Below, piece after piece: positions 17,818-27,036 of a stretch of 60,302 bases of DNA; the stretch's first letter is position 1; every line of letters starts with the position of its first letter. The stretch covers positions 1-60,302 of the forward strand of contig JAAXHD010000152.1 in NCBI GenBank assembly GCA_012271015.1, in the 5' to 3' direction. This stretch comes from Candidatus Poribacteria bacterium (GTDB lineage Bacteria; Poribacteria; WGA-4E; WGA-3G). The notes under the pieces were generated by a model that made no database searches, was not told where the DNA came from, and was given only the letters and a program-made list of their open reading frames with translations. A program made the position numbers and the translations under genes.

Positions 17818-19089
17818 CTATGCTAAAATTACAAACTCTAACCGCTGATGTGCTTCACGTAATGCCGCCTCTACCGCCTCCGGTGTTTCAGCACGAGCGA
17901 AGATGAAACCAAGATACCGCGCGCCCTCCGGCAGTGGGACAACCTCTCCACCAATCGGGATTGTAATGTTGACCTCTACGATACCGTCTACACAATGCGC
18001 CGCCGTTCTACCACGGACCTCGCCCAAGATACCTGCCTTCGGCACAGGGATCATCATCACACCTGCCGCCCGCTTCTCACGCTGCAACTCCTCTACCGGC
18101 TGTCCGATGGCATGTCGGATAACGAGTTCTTCAAGCGACATCCCTGTTCCGAACCGCAGCGTCCGGGCACAGAGTCCACCAATCGTCCGAGCCGCAATCT
18201 CAATCAGGTGAGCGCCTTTGTCGTTATAGCGCAGTTCGGCGTGAATAGGTCCATGTCTTAACCCCAAAGCATCAGCAGCTTCCGCAGTCGCACGATGCAA
18301 CGCATCTTGGACCTCCACCGACAAACGGGAAGGCGTAATATAGAGTGTCTCCTCAAAAAAGGGACCTTCCAGCGGATCGGGTTTATCGAAAAGTGCGAGT
18401 GTTTTAAGCTCTCCATCCAACAGGATACCCTCCAGTGCCATCTCTATGCCGGGAATATAGTCCTCAACGAGTAGATATGGTACAGGAGGATCCGTGGATT
18501 CTTGTAAAGTCTGAAGGAGTTTCGATGTCCTCTGAAAGGCTCCGATGAATTCGGCGGGTGTGTCTGCCTTGATAACACCTCGACTGGCGGAGAGAGACAA
18601 CGGCTTGATAATACACGGAAAACTAACTTGTGTATCTGTTCCGAGTTTTGCGGCTATTCCAGCAGGATTGTCTTCGATGGAAAAGCGTTGGTAAGCAGGC
18701 ACCGACACCCCGTTTGTCGCCAAGGTCTGCCGTAAGAGGTACTTGTTGCGTGTCGCTTTTGCGGAATCAACGGGGTTGTGGGGAAGCCCCAATGCCTCTG
18801 ACGCAGTCGTCGCCAATAGCGTTGTATCATCGTCAACACCGACGATTGCCGCAATAGGATAGGTTTCGGCGAATTCAACGATCATCTGTGTTGCGGCAGC
18901 AGGCGCGCTGAAGTCAAGCACGAGTGTGTGTCGGGGCGATTGGTCTGCCGTCGTCGCCGCTTCCTCCGATGCCACAACCACCTCTACATTCAATTTCAGG
19001 GCGGCTTCGAGGAAATCCGTCGCTCGGTAAGTACGTGTTGGAAGGAGCAAGAGGACACGCGGTTCTTTTAAACTATTAAATCTGGGCAT
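17818..19089 (-). CDS. ATP-grasp domain protein
   Basis: 423-residue cytosolic ATP-dependent ligase of the ATP-grasp superfamily (carboxylate-amine/thiol type). An N-terminal Rossmann-like domain (VLLLLPTRTYRATDFLEAA) precedes the grasp core: CIIKPLSLSASRGVIKADT supplies the nucleotide-binding loop, and LLVEDYIPGIEMALEG and HAELRYNDKGAHLIEIAARTIGG supply metal and ATP ligands. The C-terminal ~90 residues resemble the L-amino-acid ligase tail. The substrate is unknown. ATG 19089 (MPRFNSLKEPR) is chosen over GTG 19107 because the first eight residues and upstream leader parallel priA, whose start is analogous. Confidence 0.8.
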   Translation of the reverse strand: MPRFNSLKEPRVLLLLPTRTYRATDFLEAALKLNVEVVVASEEAATTADQSPRHTLVLDFSAPAAATQMIVEFAETYPIAAIVGVDDDTTLLATTASEALGLPHNPVDSAKATRNKYLLRQTLATNGVSVPAYQRFSIEDNPAGIAAKLGTDTQVSFPCIIKPLSLSASRGVIKADTPAEFIGAFQRTSKLLQTLQESTDPPVPYLLVEDYIPGIEMALEGILLDGELKTLALFDKPDPLEGPFFEETLYITPSRLSVEVQDALHRATAEAADALGLRHGPIHAELRYNDKGAHLIEIAARTIGGLCARTLRFGTGMSLEELVIRHAIGQPVEELQREKRAAGVMMIPVPKAGILGEVRGRTAAHCVDGIVEVNITIPIGGEVVPLPEGARYLGFIFARAETPEAVEAALREAHQRLEFVILA

Positions 19090-19199
19090 CGTTCCACTAC
19101 GTTTCACGATGGGGTCTGGTTAATTTCGACACGACTGCGGATATGTACGTTTTCTTAGCTACTGTATACAGACAAGCACAAGATCTGCCGCTAAGATTG
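19070..19199 (-). repeat. Leader repeat L1, copy at the ATP-grasp gene start
   Basis: This stretch matches 22891-23052 upstream of priA in three blocks: around the start codon (ATCTGGrCATCGTTCCAC on the plus strand), GAATTTC-ACGCGACTGC-type, and GACAGGCACAAGAyCTGCC-type. The shared block includes the first eight codons of both genes. Confidence 0.6.
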
Positions 19200-19209
19200 A
19201 TGGAATGTG

Positions 19210-20169
19210 CTAACTTGTTCGGGAACCGCGTAACAACTTCTGATACTCCGCATGGGCATTCTGTGGATCGTCCTCACCATCAAGCACACGTCGCAGGCAC
19301 TGGACAAAGCCTACCGGTTCATCTTCACCGAAGATGGTGCGACCAAATAGGATAGCACGCCCACCGTTGCTGACAACATTATGTCCAAGCGCAAACGTGC
19401 TACGCGCATTTTGACGGGGTCCCCCCAATGCACCGATCACCAACGTCGTGTCGAATTGACACAACTCGGTCCAAACATCAGCGGTCGTATATGCCGTCTT
19501 GATAAAACGCGGGCGTTGGTGTTTTCGGAGATAACTCATCGTTCGGACGATAGAATCGGCGACATACATACCCCGCTTCTCTTCATCCATTCCCGGCATC
19601 TTTACGTTCGGTAAAAACACCTCTAAGAGATGATCGAATCCCTCAATTTCACCGACAACGTGTGCGAACTGCACATACGCTTGTAACATCCGCTCATCAG
19701 CGATCGGATCGTTGTTGAGCGTAATAGAATATAACCCCAGGTTGACCCGACATTCAAGGGCAGGACCGATGAGTGCCTCACAATAGCGTTGCATATCCTC
19801 TGGAAAAACCGTCTGAAACGGCATCGAAGGACTCGAAGTATAGATGCCAAATCTCGGATTCCAGATAGCCGTCTCTGAGTTCATTCGTACGATTGGCGTA
19901 ATCGGTGTGTCTTCAAACAGATTTTCTTCAAGCGCGAGGATTTCTGCATCGGCAGGTGTCATGAGAAGCCCATCTAATTTGCCATCTGCAACAAGGTCGC
20001 GCTGGAGTTGCAAAAACTCTGCATGCGTTCGGTAGTGCGGTTTCGGGTGTTGTACTTGCCCAAGCCCTTTAATCCCAGCAGATGCCAGCGGATCCGCCGC
20101 AAAAACCAGAATCGGGCTACGTGCAAGTAAGTCAGTATCAGCAAGTTTGTCAAATATCCGGTTACCCAT
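19210..20169 (-). CDS. Class I aldolase of the DeoC/LacD/FbaB family
   Basis: 319-residue cytosolic TIM-barrel aldolase. A FIKTAYT segment near residue 230 supplies the Schiff-base lysine typical of DeoC/LacD aldolases, and ALGGPRQNARSTFALGHNVV plus GGRAILFGRTIFGEDEP form the phosphate-binding loops. The substrate is probably a sugar or deoxy-sugar phosphate; tagatose- or fructose-1,6-bisphosphate is possible but not shown. It lies between priA and the ATP-grasp gene on the same strand, with a repeat-filled gap upstream. Confidence 0.7.
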   Translation of the reverse strand: MGNRIFDKLADTDLLARSPILVFAADPLASAGIKGLGQVQHPKPHYRTHAEFLQLQRDLVADGKLDGLLMTPADAEILALEENLFEDTPITPIVRMNSETAIWNPRFGIYTSSPSMPFQTVFPEDMQRYCEALIGPALECRVNLGLYSITLNNDPIADERMLQAYVQFAHVVGEIEGFDHLLEVFLPNVKMPGMDEEKRGMYVADSIVRTMSYLRKHQRPRFIKTAYTTADVWTELCQFDTTLVIGALGGPRQNARSTFALGHNVVSNGGRAILFGRTIFGEDEPVGFVQCLRRVLDGEDDPQNAHAEYQKLLRGSRTS

Positions 20170-20191
20170 GTATATTTAATTCCTTTTTTAT

Positions 20192-20300
20192 CGCTGTCGA
20201 CTTTCGGTTAAAAGGGATATATGTTTTTTCAAAATTCCTCTTAGCTGACTGCCGAAAGGAAAACCTGAAAGGTTTTCCGACCTGATGGCTGACTGCTATC
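20192..20300. repeat. Palindromic intergenic repeat (family R1)
   Basis: Arms of repeated CGGTT/CTGACT-type words (gctgtcgactttcggtta ... ctgatggctgactgctatc) with an internal perfect hairpin GGAAAACCT-gaa-AGGTTTTCC at 20258-20278. It fills the gap between priA and the aldolase gene. Confidence 0.75.
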
Positions 20301-22911
20301 AGAGGATATTCCTAGGATCAATGTCAATCACAAATTCAATAGCATTCGATTTAATAGCAACGGGGGGCTCGTCAGTTAAGTGTTTAAGGAGTTGACTGAT
20401 TCTTTCAACAGAGTTGCTTCGAAGTAAAAAATGCCACCGAAATTTCCCTTCGATCTTCGAGAGTGGTGCTGGCGCGGGACCGAGGATTTCTACCTCGGTC
20501 TCTCCAACATCGTCTTTTTTTTCACCTAACTGAGCGGCAGACGCTTGATCTGTCTGCCAAGTCTGAAGTTGATCTCGAACAGCGTGCGCCGCCTCTTCAA
20601 CCTGTTTTTCATCCTTACCACGGAGCAGAAGTATCCCGACATGCGAGAAAGGTGGATATCGTAACTCGCCGCGTGCTTCTACCTCCTGCGCATAGAAACT
20701 GAGATAATCGTGCTTCTGTGCGGCGGAAATACAGTAGTGCTCAGGCATATAGGTCTGAATGACGACTTTCCCCTCAAGCTCAGCACGTCCTGAACGTCCA
20801 GCAACCTGTGTCAACAGGCTAAACGTCTGTTCACTCGCCCGAAAGTCCGGTAGGTTCAAACTGGTATCCGCGGCGATGACCCCGACAAGTGTGACATTCG
20901 GGAAGTCTAACCCCTTCGACACCATCTGTGTACCTATCAGAATATCAATCTCCCGCTGCTCAAATGTCCCCAAAATCTGCTGATGTGCGTTCTTTTGGGT
21001 TGTTGAATCGGCATCAAACCGCTTTACACGTGCCTGTGGAAACGCTTTCCGTACCTCTTGTTCAACTGCCTCTGTCCCCAAACCAAAGTAGCGAATAGCA
21101 GGGCTACCACACTGCGGACAGGTCGGATGCGTCGGGCGTTTATCCCCACAATGGTGGCACACGAGACGCTTCGTCTCAAAGTGAAAAGTCAATGAGATAG
21201 AGCAATTTTCGCAGCGTTCAACATAACCACAAGTTCGACAAAACACATGAGTGGAATGCCCTCGTCTGTTGAGAAACAGTATAATTTGCTCCTGCCTTTC
21301 CAATCGTTCTTCAATCGAACTTCGGAGGACATCGGAGAAGATCGTTCGATTGCCCTTTTTCAATTCAGTCCGCATATCAACAATATGGACATCGGGCATC
21401 TTTCTATCAAGAACACGGTCGGGCAAACTGAGAAGCCGATAACTTCCATTTTTCGCACGATGAAAACTCTCAAGGGACGGTGTCGCGCTCCCAAGTAGCA
21501 CAGGACAGTTTGCGAATTCACCCCGCTTCTGAGCGACATCCCGTGCGTGGTAACGCGGGACGGTATCTGATTTATAGGAATCCGAATGCTCTTCGTCTAT
21601 TATCAGCATACCGAGTTCTTTCACTGGAGCAAAGACAGCAGAACGCGGTCCAATCACAATATCCGCTTCACCCTTTCGGATACGATGCCACTGATCATAA
21701 CGTTCGCCATCACTCAACCGACTGTGCAGCAACGCCACCCGCTCCCCGAACCGTCCAACAAACCGAGAGGCAGCCTGAGGCGTGAGCGATATTTCTGGCA
21801 CTAATACAATGACAGACTTCCCTTTTCCAAGAACCTCTGTCATCGCTTGCATGTAGACCTCGGTTTTACCGCTCCCGGTTACGCCGTGGAGCAGAAAGAT
21901 GGGGGCGCGTTCGGTAGTAGAGGAGCGAGGGACATCGGGGTTACAAATCCCTCCCACAGTATGTGATGCGAGTATATTATGAATCTCAGCGAACGCCAGC
22001 GATTGTGCAGGATTCAAGTGAAACGGCTGTGTTGCGGCGATCGGTTCAGAACTCAACGGATTACGAATGGCTTCTGCCCGTGTGATATGCAGAAAACCCC
22101 GCCTTTCAAGTGTGCGGAGCAGAGAGATGCTGGCATTCACCCGTTTGGTTAAGTCGGCTGTCGCCAAAGGAGTACCTTCATCAAGCAAGTGTTGCAGAAT
22201 TTCGGCATGCTTCGCCGCGGCAACGTACCGATGCCTACCGGGTCGCGGACCAGACGAATCTTTGGACCCGTCCGCCTCACACCTGAGTAGATCAATTTCC
22301 GTCTTAATATCAGTTGATGGTAAAGCTAAAGTTGCTACAGAGGTTAACTGCGTGTTGGCTTTCGGTTTGTGGGTGACATCAAGGCTAACGATCCCTTTTT
22401 CCTGTAGCGTGGTAATCTTTGGACGGAGATTCTGGTAACTTATACCCATACGGCGGACGAGTTGATTGAGAGATAACTCACCCTCAGCTTCCAGAAGTGC
22501 AACGAGTTCCTCTTGTACCTTTCCTTGCGGGGCAGGTGCTCCCGATAAGAGTCGCACCTTCTGTTCTTTCCGCGTTCGCACAGCAGACGGCACAGCGCAA
22601 AAGAGCGCGATACCCCACGAGCAGACATAATATTCCGCCATCCATTTGGTAAGCGCGAGCAAATCAGTAGAAAAAGTCGGGGTTTCTTCAAGGCAGTTGG
22701 AAATATTTTTGATAATATGAGGAGCCAGATCGGTTTCATCGAGTCGTTCAACAACGACCCCTTCCTGAGCTACACCTCGGAAAGGTGCTAATACCCGAGT
22801 TCCGAGTTGTAAAGCGGCATCCATCTGCGGCGGCACACCGTAGGTGAACACTTGATCGACCGATAGCGGAAAGGCGATGTTCGCATATTTTAATTTATTG
22901 AATCTGGACAT
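20299..22911 (-). CDS. priA: Primosomal protein N' (replication restart helicase)
   Basis: Cytosolic 3'-to-5' superfamily 2 helicase that reloads the replisome at stalled forks. Walker A is HGVTGSGKTEVYM, the DEAD-box-like motif is LIIDEEHSDSYKSD, and eight cysteines (CRTCGY...CENC, CHHC...CPQC) bind two zincs. It is 870 residues, longer than the usual ~730; part of the excess is near residue 320, where about 18 residues (HTVGGICNPDVPRSST region) are encoded by a dispersed repeat just before the Walker A motif. ATG 22911 (MSRFNKLKYAN) is chosen; the frame runs open to 23034 through repeat sequence. Confidence 0.95.
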   Translation of the reverse strand: MSRFNKLKYANIAFPLSVDQVFTYGVPPQMDAALQLGTRVLAPFRGVAQEGVVVERLDETDLAPHIIKNISNCLEETPTFSTDLLALTKWMAEYYVCSWGIALFCAVPSAVRTRKEQKVRLLSGAPAPQGKVQEELVALLEAEGELSLNQLVRRMGISYQNLRPKITTLQEKGIVSLDVTHKPKANTQLTSVATLALPSTDIKTEIDLLRCEADGSKDSSGPRPGRHRYVAAAKHAEILQHLLDEGTPLATADLTKRVNASISLLRTLERRGFLHITRAEAIRNPLSSEPIAATQPFHLNPAQSLAFAEIHNILASHTVGGICNPDVPRSSTTERAPIFLLHGVTGSGKTEVYMQAMTEVLGKGKSVIVLVPEISLTPQAASRFVGRFGERVALLHSRLSDGERYDQWHRIRKGEADIVIGPRSAVFAPVKELGMLIIDEEHSDSYKSDTVPRYHARDVAQKRGEFANCPVLLGSATPSLESFHRAKNGSYRLLSLPDRVLDRKMPDVHIVDMRTELKKGNRTIFSDVLRSSIEERLERQEQIILFLNRRGHSTHVFCRTCGYVERCENCSISLTFHFETKRLVCHHCGDKRPTHPTCPQCGSPAIRYFGLGTEAVEQEVRKAFPQARVKRFDADSTTQKNAHQQILGTFEQREIDILIGTQMVSKGLDFPNVTLVGVIAADTSLNLPDFRASEQTFSLLTQVAGRSGRAELEGKVVIQTYMPEHYCISAAQKHDYLSFYAQEVEARGELRYPPFSHVGILLLRGKDEKQVEEAAHAVRDQLQTWQTDQASAAQLGEKKDDVGETEVEILGPAPAPLSKIEGKFRWHFLLRSNSVERISQLLKHLTDEPPVAIKSNAIEFVIDIDPRNIL
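21933..21960. repeat. TCGGGG...CCCTCCCACA repeat inside priA
   Basis: catcggggttacaaatccctcccacagt matches the intergenic family TCGGGAATCGGAG...TTCCCTCCTACA with local substitutions. It is read through in frame in priA. Confidence 0.5.
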
Positions 22912-23052
22912 CGTTCCACGTCCCTTCCCAGTATTCCTTCCCAGTAACGGGCGGGAACCCCGGATCGGGATCCCGGTTTTTGGTGAATTTCCACGCGACT
23001 GCAGATATGTACGATTGCATGCGGACAGGCACAAGACCTGCCCCTACAACTG
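22891..23052 (-). repeat. Leader repeat L1, copy at the priA start
   Basis: Shares three blocks with 19070-19199; here about 40 extra bases (ttcccagtaacgggcgggaa ...) are inserted between them. It includes the priA start codon and first eight codons and a GGGCAGG-type palindrome at its distal end. Confidence 0.6.
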
Positions 23053-23070
23053 ATGACTGATTGCTAGCTG

Positions 23071-23787
23071 CTATTCCGCTAAAAAAGCAAGCACTTTTTT
23101 AACATCTTCCCACACGTCACGTTTGCCACCCGGGTTTCTGAGCAGATATGCCGGATGATACGTCGGCATGACCATCGGCGGTTTCCTATGTGGAAGGACA
23201 CGGAGTCCCGGAACACTACACGGATAGAACTCCCCGCGAAGTTTTGTAATTCCGATCTTCGTTCCAAGCATCATCTGTGCCGCAAAACTTCCAAGCGCAA
23301 CAATCACCTTCGGCTGAATGAGTTCTATCTGACGCACTAAATAAGGGCTACAGGTTTCGACTTCATCAGCTTCAGGGTTTCTGTTACCCGGAGGACGACA
23401 CTTAAGCACATTCGCGATGTAGACATCCTCGCGTTTGAGTTTCATCCCTGCCTCAATGATTTGCGTCAGCAATTGACCGGCTCTACCGACAAAAGGTTCG
23501 CCCTGCCGATCCTCATCAGCCCCCGGTGCTTCACCGATGAACATAAGGTCAGTTTCCGTATTTCCAATACCAAAAACGACGCTATTCCGTGTCTCGTGCA
23601 ACGGGCATTTGGTGCAACTTGCGGCATCGGTAGCCAGCGCAGGCAGATCGAGATTCGCATAAGGCGACTCTCGCTCAGGTTCGTCCATTTCTGATTCTAT
23701 GAAACCGAGTTGAAGTTGTTCTTCCACGTATTCCCTCACACTTGCCACAAGTTCTACATAATCTTTTTTCAGACTATCTCTATCCAT
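23071..23787 (-). CDS. Uracil-DNA glycosylase, family 4 (Fe-S)
   Basis: Removes uracil from DNA in base-excision repair. The 238-residue protein has CTKCPLHETRNSVV (two of the four Fe-S cysteines), motif A FIGEAPGADEDRQGEPFVGRAGQLL, a VLKCRPPGNRNP segment with a third cysteine, CSPYLVRQI with the fourth, and the C-terminal MPTYHPAYLLRNP. This is the standard layout of type 4 (thermophile-type) UDG. The N-terminal 60 residues are a charged extension. It is located between priA and rseP, in line with the housekeeping run. Confidence 0.9.
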   Translation of the reverse strand: MDRDSLKKDYVELVASVREYVEEQLQLGFIESEMDEPERESPYANLDLPALATDAASCTKCPLHETRNSVVFGIGNTETDLMFIGEAPGADEDRQGEPFVGRAGQLLTQIIEAGMKLKREDVYIANVLKCRPPGNRNPEADEVETCSPYLVRQIELIQPKVIVALGSFAAQMMLGTKIGITKLRGEFYPCSVPGLRVLPHRKPPMVMPTYHPAYLLRNPGGKRDVWEDVKKVLAFLAE

Positions 23788-23790
23788 AAT

Positions 23791-23932
23791 GGCTTTCAGG
23801 ACGGGTTTTCTACGAAAACCCTTTCAGTAGTCAGTTTTCAGTTAAAGAGGTTCTCGTTTAAGTTCACTCTCTTTGCTGATTGCTGAGAGTGAGCGGAGCG
23901 AACGCCCTGACCGCTGACTGCTGACGGCTAAT
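23791..23932. repeat. R1 palindromic repeat
   Basis: Left arm cagtagtcagttttcag ... aaagagg and right arm ctctttgctgattgctg ... ctgacggcta. Internal hairpin GGGTTTTC-tac-GAAAACCC at 23803-23821. Confidence 0.75.
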
Positions 23933-25619
23933 TCCGCAGATCGTGAATCAGGGATATACCATCGAACCAAGTGATGTACAGGAAAAGCGCAATCAGGAGA
24001 ACAATACTCACCTGTTGAACAATTTCTTGCGCTTTCCGAGGCATGGGTCTACCACGGATCTTCTCAACAGCAAAAAACAGGAGTTGTCCCCCATCAGCAA
24101 TCGGAATCGGTAACAGATTGACGATGCAAAGATTGATACTAATAAACCCTATGAAAAAGAGGACACTGCTCAATCCGACCCGGTCAAACATGCGACTCGT
24201 AGCGTTCGCAATACCGATTGGACCCGCGAGATGTTTCGGTGATACCTCTCCACCTACCAGCTGTTGCAAGGTCCTGCCGACAGTTGTAAACGTCAACCAT
24301 GTTGCTTCAACGCCTTTGCCGAAACTTGTAAAAAAGTTATAATCCGGGAAAGGTGCTGTTTTCGCGGCGAATTCCATCCCACTTAGGGAAGTCTGCCACG
24401 CCAGTCCGAAGAGTGCTCCCTCAGTATCGGTTTCCTCTGGACGTTGGGAATCCGCCGTAAGCGTTACCTCTTTCAGGCTACCGTCCCGCATCAATCCGAC
24501 TTCGATCGGTTGATCTGCCATTGTCTTGAGTTCCGAATAGAGCGTCGCATTGTTTACGGACATGCCGTTAAGCGTCACAAGTACGTCCCCATCTTGGATC
24601 CCAGCGTTTTGCGCGATACTACTCTCTTGAACATTCGCCTTTACACGCCAGCGTACCGGTAGTTCGAGGGTGAGTGTCTCATCACCACGACGAATACCGA
24701 GTGCCAACGCTTCTTGATTCTCGTTAATACTTTGATAAAGTGCTTGATATTTCTCATTACGCCAATCTTCGGAAGCGTGCCAGACTCCATACCCAAAATA
24801 TGGGACGTTGTGGATTTTCATGCCGTTGATACTCTCAATATGATCACCGACTTGGATTCCAGTTTGCGACGCGAGACTTCCTTCCTCGATATGACTGACA
24901 GTTGTCTCGGTTCTACTGCTCACCCGAATGATACCTATATCCCCTCTGACACTCGGTTCCGCATCGGGTATAACAGAAAGGAACTTGCGTTCGCCATCCC
25001 GTTCCACAACGAGATCCAGCGGTCTATTTGCACTGGTGAAAACCCGCGTCTGGAACATCGCCCAATGACTGATTGGATCCCCATTGACAGAAAGAATTGT
25101 ATCGCCAGGCATTAGCCCACCCACTGCACCAGGTCCATCATCAGCGACCCAGCCGATCTGAATTGCTTCTTTTTCACCGAGAGGTAAGCCTGTTAATCCA
25201 CCGATCAATCGAGCGGAATCGGTATTGATTCCAGTAGCAAAGACAAGCCAATATACCAACAAACCAAACAACAGATTAACGACGGGACCCGCGGCGACGA
25301 CAAAGGCGCGATTGCCGATTGAAGCACTCGCGAATTCACCCTGCGCACCGGTTTGTTCGCTTGGGTTCTCGCCTTCCATTTGAACATATCCACCAAATGG
25401 CAGTAATGAGATTCTATAATCTGTTTCGTCTCGCTGAAATCCGACGAGCTTGGGACCGAAGCCGAGAGAGAAGGTATTTACTTTAATACCACATCGCTTT
25501 GCGGCATAAAAATGACCGAGTTCATGAATAAAAATTATAAACCCGAGAGGAATAATAGCGAGAAATGCCGTTTTTATGTACGGAATTATGGAGCTAATCA
25601 GGTCAACGAAGAATTCCAT
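23928..25619 (-). CDS. rseP: Site-2 protease RseP, three PDZ domains
   Basis: Intramembrane zinc metalloprotease that releases membrane-bound anti-sigma factors. Active-site HExxH is HELGH (residues 32-36) in the first transmembrane helix. The C-terminal NLLPIPIADGG, standing where the family has N-x-x-P-x-x-x-LDGG, has an Ala at the Leu position. 563 residues exceeds the usual ~450 because three PDZ domains can be traced (centred on DDGPGAVGGLMPGDTILSV, SLASQTGIQVGDHIESI and SIAQNAGIQDGDVLVTL); E. coli RseP has two. At least four membrane segments. It follows dxr in the run. Confidence 0.92.
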   Translation of the reverse strand: MEFFVDLISSIIPYIKTAFLAIIPLGFIIFIHELGHFYAAKRCGIKVNTFSLGFGPKLVGFQRDETDYRISLLPFGGYVQMEGENPSEQTGAQGEFASASIGNRAFVVAAGPVVNLLFGLLVYWLVFATGINTDSARLIGGLTGLPLGEKEAIQIGWVADDGPGAVGGLMPGDTILSVNGDPISHWAMFQTRVFTSANRPLDLVVERDGERKFLSVIPDAEPSVRGDIGIIRVSSRTETTVSHIEEGSLASQTGIQVGDHIESINGMKIHNVPYFGYGVWHASEDWRNEKYQALYQSINENQEALALGIRRGDETLTLELPVRWRVKANVQESSIAQNAGIQDGDVLVTLNGMSVNNATLYSELKTMADQPIEVGLMRDGSLKEVTLTADSQRPEETDTEGALFGLAWQTSLSGMEFAAKTAPFPDYNFFTSFGKGVEATWLTFTTVGRTLQQLVGGEVSPKHLAGPIGIANATSRMFDRVGLSSVLFFIGFISINLCIVNLLPIPIADGGQLLFFAVEKIRGRPMPRKAQEIVQQVSIVLLIALFLYITWFDGISLIHDLRN

Positions 25620-25636
25620 GGTGTTTATTACCTCTT

Positions 25637-25706
25637 TATATCAGTTGTCAGTACGGATTGCTACTTTTTTAAGAAGTAAAAAATCCGACTGACCGCTGAT
25701 AACTAT
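25637..25706. repeat. R1-type repeat between rseP and dxr
   Basis: tatcagttgtcagtacggatt ... ctgaccgctgataacta, a short R1 copy. It contains an internal ACTTTTTTaagaAGTAAAAA near-palindrome. Confidence 0.6.
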
Positions 25707-25715
25707 TCTTTTTTT

Positions 25716-26876
25716 TTATTTTTTTATTATTGAATGTGCTGTTGATTTTGCCCACCGGTCAACCTCAAGGATATCCGGAAGTGTTGGGTCAGTAATCACC
25801 TCATGCGCGTCCATCACACGCTCAAGGATCGCCGGAATATCCATAAATCCGATGCATGTATCAAGAAAAGCCTCCACGACTACCTCATCTGCGCTACTGA
25901 GTACTACGGGTAGGGTACCACCGACTTCTGCGGCGGTATACGCCAGTGAGAGGCATGGGAATTTCTCAAAGTCAACCGGTTCAAAGTGTAGTGCGCGTGC
26001 CTCCATTAGATCCAAACGTGGCACTGGTGTTGAGAGTCTACGGGGATAGGTTAAAGCGTATTGGATCATAATACGCATATCTGTAGGTCCCAGTTGTGCG
26101 AGTGTAGAGCCATCTGTCCACTCCACCATAGAATGGACAATACTCTCTGGATGAACAACGACATCAATCTTCGAGAGATCTATATCAAACAACCACTTCG
26201 CCTCAATGACCTCTAACCCTTTGTTCATCATTGTCGCAGAGTCGATTGTGATTTTCTGTCCCATCTTCCAATTCGGGTGCCGGAGTGCTTGCTTCGGTGT
26301 GACGGAATAAAGTGTCTCTTTCGGCACCGCTCGGAAAGGTCCACCTGACGCAGTAATCAGGAGTCGATGGATATCTGCCTGCTGGTCGCGAGCACCCTCC
26401 AAGCATTGGAAAATGGCACTCATTTCACCATCTATCGGTATTAAGTTCACACCGTTCGCTTGGATAGCCGCATTCACAAGAGCCCCGGCCATCACCATTA
26501 CCTCTTTATTAACAAATGCGATGTCCTTGCCGGCGTTAATCGCGGCAAAAGTCGGTAGCAACCCTGCACTTCCGCCCATTCCATCCAAGACTTGGGACGC
26601 TTGCGGCATCGTCGCTACGGCTTGAAGTCCTTCGGTGCCAGCGAGCACTTGCGTGCAGTTGAGATCTCGGATCCGTTCTCGGAGTTGCGCCGCTGCCGTG
26701 GGTTCATTTAAAGCTACCAACGCCGGGCGATACCGTCGAATCTGTTGTTCAAGGGTGTCAACATCTCTGTTCGCTGCGAGACCGACTACCTTAAATTCGT
26801 CAGCATGTGTTTCAACAACGCTGAGAGTGTTCTTCCCAATAGAACCTGTGCTACCGAGTATGGCGATGTGCTTCAT
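25716..26876 (-). CDS. dxr: 1-deoxy-D-xylulose 5-phosphate reductoisomerase
   Basis: NADPH-dependent second step of the MEP isoprenoid pathway. The 386 residues are usual for Dxr. The nucleotide-binding start is ILGSTGSIGKNTLSV, and metal and substrate ligands lie in PIDGEMSAIFQC, TASGGPFR and MMNKGLEVIEAKWLF. It is between cdsA and rseP, the conserved order in many bacteria. It partners functionally with dxs at 58028. Confidence 0.97.
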   Translation of the reverse strand: MKHIAILGSTGSIGKNTLSVVETHADEFKVVGLAANRDVDTLEQQIRRYRPALVALNEPTAAAQLRERIRDLNCTQVLAGTEGLQAVATMPQASQVLDGMGGSAGLLPTFAAINAGKDIAFVNKEVMVMAGALVNAAIQANGVNLIPIDGEMSAIFQCLEGARDQQADIHRLLITASGGPFRAVPKETLYSVTPKQALRHPNWKMGQKITIDSATMMNKGLEVIEAKWLFDIDLSKIDVVVHPESIVHSMVEWTDGSTLAQLGPTDMRIMIQYALTYPRRLSTPVPRLDLMEARALHFEPVDFEKFPCLSLAYTAAEVGGTLPVVLSSADEVVVEAFLDTCIGFMDIPAILERVMDAHEVITDPTLPDILEVDRWAKSTAHSIIKK

Positions 26877-26877
26877 T

Positions 26878-26991
26878 GTTTATGGTTGTCGGTTGTCGGT
26901 TCGCCTGCTGCGCAGGCTTTCAGTGGTCGGTTTCAAGAGGGTGTTTCCCTTGTTAAACGATAATCCGTTAACCGAAAACCGAAAGGGTGTT
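26878..26991. repeat. R1 repeat between cdsA and dxr
   Basis: Arms ttgtcggttgtcggttcgc and ccgttaaccgaaaaccg. Internal hairpin GCCTGC-tgc-GCAGGC at 26903-26917. Confidence 0.7.
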
Positions 26992-27036
26992 TTTGATAGG
27001 GTGTTTCCCCATCGTAGCAACCCGCGCTGAGAACTA

